DNA of 64,000 bases from Methanoregula sp. (GCF_028712425.1 NZ_JAQTQD010000002.1:62001-126000), one strand, 5' to 3'. Counted from the first letter of the stretch, positions 25,265 to 34,998 are shown. The notes: a model not told the origin generated them from the letters alone. Numbers and translations are program-made.

Positions 25265-27199
25265 GTGACAGAATTCGAGCTCGTCTCCAGCTTCGGGCCG
25301 GCCGGTTCGCAGCCGGAAGCGATCAAAGAACTGGTAAAAGGTCTGGAACAGGACAAACAGTACCAGACGCTCCTTGGTGTCACCGGCTCCGGCAAGACCT
25401 TCACGATGGCAAACGTGATCGCGGCAGCGCAGAAGCCCACGCTCGTCCTCGCTCACAACAAGACGCTTGCTGCCCAGCTCTACTCTGAGTTCTGCGATTT
25501 CTTCCCGAAGAACCGCGTGGAATACTTTGTCTCGTACTATGACTATTACCAGCCCGAGTCCTACATCCCGGCAAAGGACCAGTATATCGAGAAGGATTCG
25601 GCCATCAACCCCAAGATCGAGCAGCTCCGCCTCTCCGCAACCGCCTCGCTCTCGTTCCGGAAAGACGTGATCGTGGTAGCATCAGTCTCCTGCATCTACG
25701 GTCTCGGCAACCCGGAAAACTTCCGGAATATGGGGTTTGAACTTACCGTTGGCCAGAAGATCACGCGGAACGACATCATGAGCCAGCTCATCGACATCCT
25801 CTTCGAGCGAAACGATCTTGAACTGATGCCGGGCCGGTTCCGGGTCAAGGGCGACACCATCGACTTCATCCCCGGGTACTTCAACAACATCATCCGTATC
25901 GAGCTCTTCGGCAACGAGATCGAGCGGATCCGCGAGGTGGACAAGAACACTGGTGCCGTGAACGAGGAGATGAAGTATTTCTATGTCTATCCTGCCCGCC
26001 ACTTCGTTACTCCCGAGAGCGCCCGGAAATCTGCCATTGCATCAATCCAGAAGGAGCTTGGCGAAGTGCTCCCCACCCACGGCCTGATCGAAGCTCACCG
26101 GCTCGAACAGCGGACCCGGTACGATATCGAGATGATCGAGGAGACCGGTTCCTGCAAGGGCATCGAGAACTATTCCCGGCATTTCGATGGCCGGAACGCG
26201 GGCGAGAAACCCTACTGCCTGCTTGACTATTTCCCGGACGATTTCCTGATGATCATCGATGAGAGCCACCAGATGATCCCCCAGCTCCACGGGATGTACA
26301 ACGGTGACCGTTCGCGCAAGAAAGCGCTGATCGACTACGGTTTCCGGCTCCCGAGCGCGTACGACAACCGGCCCCTGAGGTTCCACGAGTTCGAGCAGTA
26401 CATGAATTCGGTGATTTTCGTTTCGGCAACGCCGGGCGAGTATGAACTGAAGAAGTCGGGCAAGGCAGTGGAACAGATCATCCGTCCCACGGGTCTTGTC
26501 GATCCTGAAGTTGAGGTCAGGCCTATTGAAGGGCAGACGGATGACGTGATCCGTGAAGTGGAGAAGACCATTGCGCGGGGCGACCGCGTCCTTATCACGA
26601 CGCTGACGAAAAAGCTCGCCGAGGAATTGTCCGAGTTCCTCTCGGACCGGAAGATCCGGACACGCTACCTCCACTCTGAGATCCAGACCCTTGAACGAAG
26701 TGAGATCATCCGGCAGCTCCGGCTCGGTAAATTCGATGTCCTGGTCGGGATCAACCTGCTCCGGGAAGGTCTTGACATCCCCGAGGTCGGGTTCATCGGG
26801 ATCCTCGACGCGGACAAGGAAGGCTTCCTCCGCGATGCCCGGAGCCTGATCCAGATCATCGGGCGGGCGGCCCGGAACGTGAACGCAAAGGTCGTGCTCT
26901 ATGGCGACAACATGACCGACTCCATGAAGAAGGCCATTGCCGAGACGAAACGCCGGCGCACCCTTCAGATCGCGTTCAACAAGAAGCACAATATCACCCC
27001 GCAGACCATCATCAAACCGATCAAGGAAAAGGAGGTTGAGGTCACCGACACCAAGCATGTGCCGAAAACCGAGATCCCGAACGTTATCATCGATCTCGAG
27101 AAGCAGATGCGGGACGCGGCCGAGAGCCTGGACTTCGAGAAGGCAATTGCGCTGCGGGACCAGATCAAGAAGCTGAACGAGCGGCTGAGCGGGAAATAA
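25265..27199 (+). CDS. uvrB: Excinuclease ABC subunit B
   Basis: 644 residues, slightly short of the bacterial length. Walker A is TGSGKTFT near residue 40. The beta-hairpin that opens damaged DNA has YYDYYQPESYIP. Helicase motif II is LMIIDESHQ. SATPGEYEL, the LLREGLDIPEVG block and QIIGRAARN complete the helicase core. The C-terminal UVR domain (MRDAAESLDFEKAIALRDQI) binds UvrC. It loads onto lesions with UvrA for nucleotide excision repair. The GTG start at 25265 gives the family N-terminus FELVSSFGPAGSQPEAI. uvrA and uvrC are not in this window; bacterial-type UvrABC in methanogens is known and was acquired by transfer. Confidence 0.97.
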   Translation: MTEFELVSSFGPAGSQPEAIKELVKGLEQDKQYQTLLGVTGSGKTFTMANVIAAAQKPTLVLAHNKTLAAQLYSEFCDFFPKNRVEYFVSYYDYYQPESYIPAKDQYIEKDSAINPKIEQLRLSATASLSFRKDVIVVASVSCIYGLGNPENFRNMGFELTVGQKITRNDIMSQLIDILFERNDLELMPGRFRVKGDTIDFIPGYFNNIIRIELFGNEIERIREVDKNTGAVNEEMKYFYVYPARHFVTPESARKSAIASIQKELGEVLPTHGLIEAHRLEQRTRYDIEMIEETGSCKGIENYSRHFDGRNAGEKPYCLLDYFPDDFLMIIDESHQMIPQLHGMYNGDRSRKKALIDYGFRLPSAYDNRPLRFHEFEQYMNSVIFVSATPGEYELKKSGKAVEQIIRPTGLVDPEVEVRPIEGQTDDVIREVEKTIARGDRVLITTLTKKLAEELSEFLSDRKIRTRYLHSEIQTLERSEIIRQLRLGKFDVLVGINLLREGLDIPEVGFIGILDADKEGFLRDARSLIQIIGRAARNVNAKVVLYGDNMTDSMKKAIAETKRRRTLQIAFNKKHNITPQTIIKPIKEKEVEVTDTKHVPKTEIPNVIIDLEKQMRDAAESLDFEKAIALRDQIKKLNERLSGK

Positions 27200-27289
27200 G
27201 AATTCCTTGGTTTTTTCAGCAATTAAGGAAAAAAAGATAAAACCTCAACAACTATTGCGATGCATCCCACCCCCTTCGGAGGTCGCTCG

Positions 27290-27520
27290 GGGGGCTCGTC
27301 GCCCCCTCGCTGGGCAAAATTACCTATCCTCCTTTATGAGTAATTGACCCTTCGCGGGGCGTCCCTTCGGGGTGCTTCATTCTGCAAGAATGAAGCAGAG
27401 GGTTTTGGAAAAAACCCTCTCATCGAATCCCAACGGGATGAGATGGGAGAAGAGTGCGGAAGCGCTCTTCGACTTCGGCGGCATCTATCATAATAGGGGT
27501 ATGGGGGCATCAGCCCCCAT
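27290..27520 (+). ncRNA. Candidate structured RNA: run of consecutive perfect hairpins
   Basis: No gene is supported at 27200-27584. The stretch holds a GC hairpin (27290-27306), an 11-bp perfect stem with a GCA loop (27373-27397) and a 10-bp stem with a GGAA loop (27397-27420). Next is a stem CATC-GA-ATCCC / GGGAT-GA-GATG (27421-27445), whose two GA steps face each other as tandem G-A pairs. A 9-bp stem with a GGAA loop and one G-U pair (27449-27470) and an 8-bp stem with an ATCA loop (27501-27520) complete the run. The GNRA loops, the G-U pair and the tandem G-A pairs form only in plus-strand RNA, so that strand is favoured. Function unknown; no known family was recognised. Confidence 0.5.
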
Positions 27521-27584
27521 CATTGTATCGGAGTATCGTGATGGTCATTGTGAAGGAATCATAAAAAAAAGTCCAAGGAAGATG

Positions 27585-28739
27585 TTATCCTCTCATCTTT
27601 CCTGGGGTAAGGTTGTCGTACACCATAACCTTCTGTTCGAACGGGTTATAACCAACGTATTTTATTTCATTGGCATTGTTCGAGAACTCCCATACCGGCA
27701 TGAACTCCGACATTGTCTGTTCGCAGGGTTTCCATACAAGGCGTGCATTCTCAAGGTCTCCATAGCCCGCATATTCCAAGGCTTTTCTCGCTTCATCCAG
27801 ATCAGGTTTTATACTGCTGGCACCCTTCTCCAGTGCTGCACCCGCGCTGAACACAGCTGTATCTCCCTTAACGTCAACCTTGGAAACTACCACAGGAACT
27901 CCATCCTTTTCAAACGGAATCAGATAGTAATCCGGATAATTTTTGTTAAGGGAATGAACGAGCACGGTATTTCCCGGACTACTTCCCTTAAGCTCTTCCT
28001 GGAACAGATCCTGTTTATTCATTTGTTCGCGTGCGAAACCGGCAATGTCCGTCTCTGCCGTGATGGGGGTACTTACTGCGGATTCATCCATTAACCGGAT
28101 GTTTTCAATCTCCTTATCGTAATCAGGAGCGCCGCCGCGGCTTCCCCAGTAACCCTGAACCGTTACCCAGTAATTATCCCAAGTCGAAGAAGGGAAATCG
28201 ACCTGAGTAAATTCATTCTTCCATGAATTAACGGCATAATATATGTTAGCTGACATTGTGTACCAGGGATCCTGGACCCAGACACCGTTGATCTGGTAAA
28301 TCTGGCCCCCGTACTGGGTGTAACTCACACCTTTTACTGCATTCCAGTGATACCCCTCATGAATCAACGAGGCAGAAGGGATTCCCCGGTTGACAGTATC
28401 CACAGCCTGCCCCATTATTGCAGCGTCAGCTGAACTCCACTTGTGATCGTCAGTGATAAGATTTGTCACATAGTTTCCCACAACGTCTTCGAGTCCCTGA
28501 GGATCGGTGGACCATCCGGATTCGATGTTATGGTTCTGGATAAATGTGTACAACGTATTCTGGCTTACGAGACTGCTGTGGAAATCGATCCACATCTGGG
28601 CAACAGCAGGACCGCAATAATAGTCGGTTTCCTGCTGGTAATACGGCACTGCAAGATTGGTATCTGTTGCAAGCACTGGCACTATCAGGAACGACAGAAG
28701 TACCAATAAGAAAACAATACTTCGTAATGAGTTGTTCAT
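27585..28739 (-). CDS. Secreted C39-like cysteine peptidase
   Basis: 384 residues. A signal peptide (hydrophobic core IVFLLVLLSFLIVPVL) is followed by a C39/papain-like domain. The nucleophile is in TDYYCGPAVAQMW near residue 41, the histidine in EGYHWNAVKGV near 125, and the aspartate in NGVWVQDPWY near 150. The C-terminal 170 residues hold a PepSY-like or protective domain that ends in GYNPFEQKVMVYDN. It should act outside the membrane on peptides or proteins. The start at 28739 was chosen because it opens the signal peptide directly. Not linked to a bacteriocin exporter, so its target is unclear. Confidence 0.82.
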   Translation of the reverse strand: MNNSLRSIVFLLVLLSFLIVPVLATDTNLAVPYYQQETDYYCGPAVAQMWIDFHSSLVSQNTLYTFIQNHNIESGWSTDPQGLEDVVGNYVTNLITDDHKWSSADAAIMGQAVDTVNRGIPSASLIHEGYHWNAVKGVSYTQYGGQIYQINGVWVQDPWYTMSANIYYAVNSWKNEFTQVDFPSSTWDNYWVTVQGYWGSRGGAPDYDKEIENIRLMDESAVSTPITAETDIAGFAREQMNKQDLFQEELKGSSPGNTVLVHSLNKNYPDYYLIPFEKDGVPVVVSKVDVKGDTAVFSAGAALEKGASSIKPDLDEARKALEYAGYGDLENARLVWKPCEQTMSEFMPVWEFSNNANEIKYVGYNPFEQKVMVYDNLTPGKMRG

Positions 28740-29170
28740 GGTTTTGCTTCTCCTATCATCGGATTTCTTAGGCAGGATCAGAATCCTGGTATTCCTGTAT
28801 GGGCAAGGGAGGTGCAAATTATAGTGTCGCGTTTGTCGGAGGACTTTGTGTAAAGGTTTCTGAACCGTACCTGACAATGTTTAATCCGGAACCTCTCCGG
28901 AAAACGGACTGCTTTATCCATTATCGGAAATATTCCCTCCCAGCAAGAATGCGGAAACATCACGTTCTGGGTACAAGAAAATTTTCTGCAATTCTATTTC
29001 AACCCCCGAAAAGCGTTCGGTTTTATCCGAACACCGTGAAATAAGAAAAAGTGGAGTGGTGTGTACCATCCAAAATGCATCTTCACGAATCTGCCGGACT
29101 ATATTCCAAAGATATTGCAAGAACTGTGGAGGTTGATCCAAGACCTATGGATGGATTTGCAATGGTCGGA
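28740..29170. other. Intergenic region, nothing recognised
   Basis: About 430 bases between the C39-like peptidase and the HTH membrane protein, both on the minus strand. AT-rich with no convincing gene; the short plus-strand frames show no protein-like composition. The peptidase promoter should lie near its right of 28739. Confidence 0.5.
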
Positions 29171-29698
29171 TCAGGATGACTGGAGGGAATCCGCCTTAAA
29201 TGATGTCCGGATCCTGAAAAGCCGGATGAGAACCAGAATCCCGGCTATGAGAAGAAGAATTCCAATGCAGGTTGGTAAGAGGTCCGGGTATAAATAACCG
29301 GAATAACCCCCGCCGTGCATGGGTGTTGAGACGGGCGGTTGTGTCATCGGGAACCAGGCCACGACAAATGCAGTAATGGATCCGGCCAGAAAAAGGAATC
29401 CGGTTGTTGTAAGAAGAATGGATATTGGGATCGAATTTTCCGGTGCCAGCAGATTTACTCCATTTCGGGTTATCTCATAATACTTCCACTCATGTTTATC
29501 GGGAACGGTGACGATCAATCCCGCGCCGGACATAAGAGCAAGATGTTCGTGCACTGTTGACTTGGCGATCTTTAACTCGCGTGACAATTCACTGATCGTC
29601 CTTCTGCGTTGGGCAAGTTTTTTCAGGATTGTAATGCGAGTATCGGAAGACAGGACCCGGAACAATTCTTTTGTAAGGATTATTTTTTCTGAGTCCAT
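29171..29698 (-). CDS. Membrane-anchored winged-helix transcriptional regulator
   Basis: 175 residues. The N-terminal winged helix (about 8-85) has LFRVLSSDTRITILKKL, recognition helix AKSTVHEHLALMSGAGLI and a wing ending in YYEITRNGVNLL. Two membrane helices follow near 92-115 and 140-162, and the tail is short and basic. This layout, an ArsR/TrmB-like DNA-binding domain tied to the membrane, is frequent in Methanomicrobiales. It may control the downstream C39-like peptidase gene on the same strand, 430 bases away (inference). Confidence 0.82.
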   Translation of the reverse strand: MDSEKIILTKELFRVLSSDTRITILKKLAQRRRTISELSRELKIAKSTVHEHLALMSGAGLIVTVPDKHEWKYYEITRNGVNLLAPENSIPISILLTTTGFLFLAGSITAFVVAWFPMTQPPVSTPMHGGGYSGYLYPDLLPTCIGILLLIAGILVLIRLFRIRTSFKADSLQSS

Positions 29699-29951
29699 TG
29701 GATCTTGTATTTGAATAATTTATATGTTAAATTTTGCATTCAGACGAAACAAATATTATTCCACCGGAATTTTGCCGATCCTTGCAGAAAAGGGATCGCT
29801 TTTGAAACAATTATGCAGGTGATTGTTTTATCATGAAAATTATGAGTTTTGTCGATAGAAACGTGTACGACAAAAACACGGTGCAGAGTGAAATTCTCAT
29901 CGCTCTTGTGCGAAGTAGATTCGCTTCATGCGGGTCCTTTTACGGGTGTCA

Positions 29952-32429
29952 TCATCCCAGCCCCCACTGCGCCAGCGTAGTCCGCGACGGATCCACATCC
30001 GCCCAGCTCCAGCCGAGCGCCTCGATGATCCGGGAGATCGGTTGTCTGATGGTCTTCTCCAGCATCAGTTCGAGGTCCACCACGAACTCCGGTGGCACCT
30101 GGTCGGCATACTCGAAGCAGAGCACGTCCGTCTTGGGATATTTGGCGGTTACCGTCTTGATGTAAATCCGCTTGGGCTTGCTGCCCTTCCCGAACTCCGT
30201 GTGCAGGTACTGGTTGGCATACTTTGCGCCCCGCACCTGTGCATCATCATTGTCGTAATCGTTCAGCGCTTTGCCGATCCCACCCGGGATCCCGATCTCG
30301 TCCAGCGTGTACTTCCCGGCCCGGTACTTTTTAATCACGTCCCCGAGGAATGTTTTGACCTCGGGGAGGCCCTTGCCGTCCAGGATGAGTTCCATCACGG
30401 TCTTCTGTACGTGCTTCGTGATCTGCGGCGTGTCGCTCCGCTTGATCTCGAAGCCCACGATGTCCGTTTCCTTGACATCCTCCCCCTCTTTCCAGACAAG
30501 CGAGCCTGCGTACCGTTTCTTCTTGCCGGCCTGGAAGAAGCGGGCATAGATCTTCTCGAACTTGATGGAGAAGAAGTGGACATCGGCATTGAGCTCGTTC
30601 TTTGCAAACACGGAATAACTCCCGTTGAGGGTTTTCTCAATCGAACGGGCTAGTTCGATCGTCTTCTCCCGGTCGACCGGCGGGAGCTGGATCATACAGG
30701 AGTCCGTGTCACCGTAGATGACCGTGTAGCCCATCATCTCGATCTCCCGCCGCGTGTGCTCGATGATCGCACGGCCCACAGAGGTGACAGCAGAGCCGAT
30801 CTCCCGGTCGAAGAGCCGGAACCGGGTGTACCCCGAGACCCCGTAGTAGGTGTTCATAATGACCTTGAGCACGTTCTGCTGCATGTCGTACATGATGTAC
30901 TCCGGCGAACCGAACACGAAGGTGTTGCGCAGGCGCTTCTTCTCGTCCCGTTCCTTGAGGAGCTCTGATATGATACTGCGGGTCAGCCCATCAGGTTGCT
31001 TGCGGAACCGGATCCCATTGGGCGCCCGGAGTTCGCCTTGGGAATCCTTGGTCTCCATCGAGGCGTTTATGGTCATCATTGCCATCGGGTAGAGCGACTT
31101 TAAGTCGAGCACCACCACGTTCTCCCGCACGCCTTTGCTCGGCTCGAAGACCGTTGCCCCTTCGAATTCCTCGGCATTGGCAAATCCTTTCGAGGGGAGC
31201 ACGTACTTTCCGAACGCCTTTCTCAGGACGTAGACATCGATCACGTTCGAGGAGTTCAGGGTCCGGTCAAGCGGGCAGCCCACGTACCGGGCGATCTCGC
31301 GGTAGAACCCGATGATGTTGTCCTTTTTGTTGATCCCTACGCAGAGTTCCACGTCCTTGAAGTTATACTCAACAAGGAGCGCCGGCTGTTTCTTCCAGAG
31401 ATCGGAGATCGTCCCGGTGTACCGGACTTTCTGCTGCCCGAGTTCCTCCATCGCGATCGCGTCAAGGCGGTAGGACTCCTTGAGCGTGGAATGCATCTTC
31501 TTGTACGCAGTGAGGAGGTCAAAGAGCGCCCGGCCCCGGAGGGCGTTTCGCTCGGTCATGCCCGGGATGCGGGCGAGCGAATCGGATTTCAGGCCGAGCC
31601 GTTCCATCCTGCCGGTGATGTAGGGCATGTCGAAGTCAACGAAGTTCCAGCCCGAAAGGATGTCCGGGTCCCGGGCAATGATATAGGCGGTGAACGCCCG
31701 AAGCATCGCAGTCTCGTCTGAATAGGAGCAGATTGTGTGGGTGCCCTGCCGGAAACACCCGTTTTCGAGTCCTCCTTCGCCAACCTTCCCGGCGATCTCG
31801 CCCGGCAGCTGGCTGCTGCCGGGGGTCAGCAGGAACGTAGTGTAGTCCTCGTCGAACGAGTCATAACAGGTGATGCAGATGATCGCATCGCGCTGCGTGT
31901 CGGGGAAGCCCCGCTCGTCCTCGCACTCGATATCGATGATGCAGGTCCGGGCCGGGGCATCGATCTCGATCGGCGTGATCTCATGATAGTCGATGTTCTC
32001 TGATGATGCAGCAACCCCCCCGGTCAGCCCGGTGTCGATCATGAACCGGGTGGCAAAGGGAATGTCCGCCTCGAAGTGGCGGTACCGCTCGCGGACATCC
32101 CGCACATCTCCCGGGCGCTGGGTAATGATCCGGCGGAGCTGCTCTCCCCGGATCGAGCGGTACACGGTTCCGGTTTCAAGGGTTGCCTTCGGTGGGAGTG
32201 GCGTGCTCTCTGCCTGGTCGGACGGGATATAGAAATACGGAACAAAACCGGTTACATCCAGCCGGACAGTTTTCCCGCGGATGTCCCTCCCGAAGATGTG
32301 GATGACGGGCCCGCCGGGGGAGTTGCTGTACTCTACCTGGTTGATCGCGATCCGGAAACCTCCGGCGAATGCATCAAGCGTGCAGGCGGCATCCAGGCAG
32401 CTCCCGCTGCCGGCAGACTGCGAAGCCAT
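29952..32429 (-). CDS. polB: Family B DNA polymerase
   Basis: 825 residues, no intein. The 3'-5' exonuclease motifs are IDIECEDERGF (Exo I), NFVDFDMPYI (Exo II) and an Exo III region further on. Polymerase motif A is DLKSLYPMAM, motif B is KVIMNTYYGVSGY and motif C is YGDTDSC, so proofreading and synthesis should both be active. The start at 32429 follows the mdh stop by a single base. Longer frames would run into mdh. The C-terminus lacks an obvious PIP box of the QxxLxxFF type. It is the main replicative or repair PolB candidate here. Confidence 0.95.
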   Translation of the reverse strand: MASQSAGSGSCLDAACTLDAFAGGFRIAINQVEYSNSPGGPVIHIFGRDIRGKTVRLDVTGFVPYFYIPSDQAESTPLPPKATLETGTVYRSIRGEQLRRIITQRPGDVRDVRERYRHFEADIPFATRFMIDTGLTGGVAASSENIDYHEITPIEIDAPARTCIIDIECEDERGFPDTQRDAIICITCYDSFDEDYTTFLLTPGSSQLPGEIAGKVGEGGLENGCFRQGTHTICSYSDETAMLRAFTAYIIARDPDILSGWNFVDFDMPYITGRMERLGLKSDSLARIPGMTERNALRGRALFDLLTAYKKMHSTLKESYRLDAIAMEELGQQKVRYTGTISDLWKKQPALLVEYNFKDVELCVGINKKDNIIGFYREIARYVGCPLDRTLNSSNVIDVYVLRKAFGKYVLPSKGFANAEEFEGATVFEPSKGVRENVVVLDLKSLYPMAMMTINASMETKDSQGELRAPNGIRFRKQPDGLTRSIISELLKERDEKKRLRNTFVFGSPEYIMYDMQQNVLKVIMNTYYGVSGYTRFRLFDREIGSAVTSVGRAIIEHTRREIEMMGYTVIYGDTDSCMIQLPPVDREKTIELARSIEKTLNGSYSVFAKNELNADVHFFSIKFEKIYARFFQAGKKKRYAGSLVWKEGEDVKETDIVGFEIKRSDTPQITKHVQKTVMELILDGKGLPEVKTFLGDVIKKYRAGKYTLDEIGIPGGIGKALNDYDNDDAQVRGAKYANQYLHTEFGKGSKPKRIYIKTVTAKYPKTDVLCFEYADQVPPEFVVDLELMLEKTIRQPISRIIEALGWSWADVDPSRTTLAQWGLG

Positions 32430-32430
32430 A

Positions 32431-33297
32431 TCAGGGCACGACCTTCCCGCAGAGGCCGGCAACGAACCTTCCTGCCTCCGCCATCTTGTCGAGTTCCCAG
32501 GGATCCAGTTCCCACTCTTCGATCTCTTGTATCCCGTCCCTGCCGATACGGACCGGTACCCCAAGAGAGCACCGATCGAGACCGTACTCCCCGTCCAGTA
32601 CCGCGGAGCAGATTGCAGTTTCCCTGGTATCTTTCAGGACCATCCGGACAAGCCGTGCAAGGTGGAGTGCCGGCCCGAACACGGTCCCGCCTTTGCCCCG
32701 GATAACTTCCATGCTTGCACCCTGCAGTTCACGGAGGATCTCCTCCCGCACAGGACTATCAACCGGTGCATCAAGCCGGGAACATACCGGCACCTGGTGT
32801 TCCCCGTGCTCCCCGAGGACAGAAGGCTGGCCGCTGATATTCCGGGAACGGAGGGCGATGCCGAAACGGGCACTGTCGAGCTGGCCGCCGAACCCGATAC
32901 AGCGTTCGCGGGGAATGCCGGTGGACTGGAAGAGATTATAATTATTGATATCCATCGGGTTTGTCACGGTGATCAGGACCCCCGAAAACCGCTTCAGGAG
33001 CCCGGCGCAGGAGCGCGTTGCCGGAAGATTGGCAAGGAGCAGGTCCGCCCGTGTCTTCACGGAAGGGTTTCGCGGCATTCCGGCAGAGAAGACGCAGAGA
33101 TCGGTATCCCTGATATCGTTCATGTCGGTACTTATTGCAATGTCGAGCCCGGTATGGCGGAGGTCGAGCACCTGCGCCCTGAGCAGGTCGGGAGCGGTAT
33201 CATACAGGACGAGTTCGTCAGCAATACCAAGCGATGCAGCAAGGTAAGCTAGCTCCCCGCCGATTCTCCCCACACCAAGGATTGCCAGACGCACCAT
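32431..33297 (-). CDS. mdh: Malate dehydrogenase (LDH/MDH family)
   Basis: 288 residues. The Rossmann start is AILGVGRIGGELAY and the adenosine-binding aspartate is in ELVLYDTAPDLL. SAGMPRNPSVKTRADLL has the substrate loop with arginines, VTNPMDINNY follows, and the catalytic histidine is in VLGEHGEHQVP. It interconverts malate and oxaloacetate with NAD(P)H in the incomplete reductive citrate cycle of methanogens. It is slightly short for the family. The gene ends one base before the polB start, so the two are read together although they are not functionally related. Confidence 0.9.
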   Translation of the reverse strand: MVRLAILGVGRIGGELAYLAASLGIADELVLYDTAPDLLRAQVLDLRHTGLDIAISTDMNDIRDTDLCVFSAGMPRNPSVKTRADLLLANLPATRSCAGLLKRFSGVLITVTNPMDINNYNLFQSTGIPRERCIGFGGQLDSARFGIALRSRNISGQPSVLGEHGEHQVPVCSRLDAPVDSPVREEILRELQGASMEVIRGKGGTVFGPALHLARLVRMVLKDTRETAICSAVLDGEYGLDRCSLGVPVRIGRDGIQEIEEWELDPWELDKMAEAGRFVAGLCGKVVP

Positions 33298-33318
33298 CAG
33301 GTACCAATATGGGTTATG

Positions 33319-33331
33319 CTAATAATAAATA
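33319..33331 (+). promoter_or_regulatory. AT-rich promoter region between mdh and pyrD
   Basis: CTAATAATAAATA lies 19-31 bases before the pyrD ATG and 22-34 bases before the divergent mdh ATG. It may serve as TATA element for both genes. Confidence 0.45.
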
Positions 33332-33349
33332 ACGACCATTTCCTGATGA

Positions 33350-34237
33350 ATGGTTACCATCAGGCCGGGCCCGGTGAATGTGAGCGGTGTTGAGCTGCAG
33401 AACCATCTCCTCCTTGCGGCCGGTGTTCTCGGGACAACCGGTGCATCGCTGGCACGGATGCTCCAGCTGGGGGCGGGGGGCGTTGTGACAAAGTCCATCG
33501 GACCGCACCCAAAGGAAGGTCACAGCGGCCCGTGCCTCGTTGCCCTTGAGGACGGCCTGCTGAATGCGATGGGACTTCCCAACCCGTCAAAGGAGTTCGT
33601 GGACGAGCTGGCCCCGCTTGCAAAGAAGCCCGTGGTTGCCAGTATCTTTGGCGGCACCCCGGAAGAGTTTGCCGAGGTTGCCGGGTGGTTCTCCGGGAAG
33701 GTCGCGGCAGTCGAGCTTAACCTCTCCTGCCCTCATGCGGAAGGGTACGGGGCAGCCATCGGGAGCGATCCTGCACTTGTTGAGGCCTGCACCCGGGCTG
33801 TTGTTAAAACCGGGATGCCGGCATGGGTGAAACTGACCCCGAATGTAACGGATATCACTGCGATTGGCAGGGCAGCGGAGAAAGGTGGGGCGGGTGCAAT
33901 CGTTGCCATCAATACCGTCAAGGCGATGCGGATCTCAACCGGCCTCCGGCGCCCGGTTCTCGGCAACCGGTACGGCGGTCTCTCGGGCAGTGCAGTGTTT
34001 CCTGTTGCCATCCGGTGCGTGTACGAACTGTATGAGGCAGTGAAGATCCCCATCATCGGGTGCGGGGGTGTTTCGACTGCTGATAATGTCGTGGAGATGA
34101 TGATGGCCGGTGCATCAGCCGTTGAGATTGGCTCCGCGGTGCATGAGGATATCAGGGTCTTTGAGAAGATCCGGGCCGCCCTGTACGCAAAGGACGGCGT
34201 AATGGCGAGTGAGATCATGGGGTGCGCCCATGGCTGA
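33350..34237 (+). CDS. pyrD: Dihydroorotate dehydrogenase, catalytic subunit (class 1B)
   Basis: 295 residues. AGVLGTTGAS starts the FMN barrel, VVTKSIGPHPKEGH and NAMGLPNPS bind orotate, and the catalytic cysteine is in VELNLSCPHAEGYG. VKLTPNVTD, IAINTVKAM and GCGGVSTADN-type loops bind FMN phosphate. It oxidises dihydroorotate to orotate in pyrimidine synthesis. Class 1B enzymes need the PyrK subunit, which is encoded next and overlaps by 8 bases. Confidence 0.95.
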   Translation: MVTIRPGPVNVSGVELQNHLLLAAGVLGTTGASLARMLQLGAGGVVTKSIGPHPKEGHSGPCLVALEDGLLNAMGLPNPSKEFVDELAPLAKKPVVASIFGGTPEEFAEVAGWFSGKVAAVELNLSCPHAEGYGAAIGSDPALVEACTRAVVKTGMPAWVKLTPNVTDITAIGRAAEKGGAGAIVAINTVKAMRISTGLRRPVLGNRYGGLSGSAVFPVAIRCVYELYEAVKIPIIGCGGVSTADNVVEMMMAGASAVEIGSAVHEDIRVFEKIRAALYAKDGVMASEIMGCAHG

Positions 34238-34994
34238 CGGTACTCCCGTGACTGTAACAATCACGCGGATCCGGAACGAGACACCGAATATCCGGTCGTT
34301 CTTCTTTGACCAGCCGTTTGTCTTCAACCCGGGTCAGTTTGTGATGGTCTGGGTGCCGGGCGTGGACGAGATACCGATGGCGCTCTCATCGTTAAACAGC
34401 ATCACTGTGCAGAAGGTGGGCGATGCCACATCCGCACTCTTTGCCATGAAACCCGGCGACAAAATCGGGATCCGCGGGCCGTTTGGCAATGGTTTTTCAC
34501 AAGGCGAAAAAGTGCTCGCGATAGCAGGCGGGGTGGGCGCGGCGCCGCTCCTCCCGCTTGTCAGCGCAGATTGCGTCATGACCATGCTCCTTGGTGCTAA
34601 GACGGAGTCCGAGCTGCTCTTTTTGGACCAGCTTGACGAATGCACCGATGTCGTCATTGCAACAGATGATGGATCGCAGGGCTACAAGGGTTTTGTCACG
34701 GCCCTGCTGGATGACCTGACCCTTGCCAATTACGACCGGATTGCTGTCTGCGGTCCCGAAGTGATGATGCGTTCCGTGCTTGCCAAGGTGACAGAGAAGG
34801 GCGTAGAGCACAAGACCGAGTTCTCGCTCCACCGGTACATGAAATGCGGCCTTGGCGTCTGCGGGTCATGCTGTATCGACCCCTCCGGCCTCCGGGTCTG
34901 CCGCGATGGCCCGGTTTTCCCGGGCACGGTCCTGCAGAAGAGTGAATTCGGCCATTATATGCGGGATGCAAGCGGCTGTAAGAAAAGTATTTGA
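34230..34994 (+). CDS. pyrK: Dihydroorotate dehydrogenase electron transfer subunit
   Basis: 254 residues. The FAD-binding barrel has FNPGQFVMVWVPG and the NAD-binding half begins at VLAIAGGVGAAPLLPL. The [2Fe-2S] cysteines are in CGLGVCGSCCIDPSGLRVC near the C-terminus. It passes electrons from PyrD to NAD or another carrier. The start at 34230 gives the family N-terminus and overlaps pyrD by 8 bases, which fits translational coupling. Confidence 0.95.
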   Translation: MADGTPVTVTITRIRNETPNIRSFFFDQPFVFNPGQFVMVWVPGVDEIPMALSSLNSITVQKVGDATSALFAMKPGDKIGIRGPFGNGFSQGEKVLAIAGGVGAAPLLPLVSADCVMTMLLGAKTESELLFLDQLDECTDVVIATDDGSQGYKGFVTALLDDLTLANYDRIAVCGPEVMMRSVLAKVTEKGVEHKTEFSLHRYMKCGLGVCGSCCIDPSGLRVCRDGPVFPGTVLQKSEFGHYMRDASGCKKSI

Positions 34995-34998
34995 TCTG

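Noticed and set aside
26042-27058. 338-codon frame antisense to uvrB
   Set aside because: Shadow of uvrB, whose motifs are complete on the plus strand.
28799-29297. Two frames of about 80 codons on the plus strand
   Set aside because: No start signal and no protein-like composition; one runs antisense into the HTH membrane protein gene.
29848-29878. Inverted repeat TTTTGTCG/CGACAAAA
   Set aside because: 8-bp arms with a 15-base gap in AT-rich DNA can arise by chance; no gene or promoter is clearly attached to it.
29833-30165. Plus-strand frame of 110 codons beside polB
   Set aside because: It lies mostly antisense to the 3' end of polB and has no motif.
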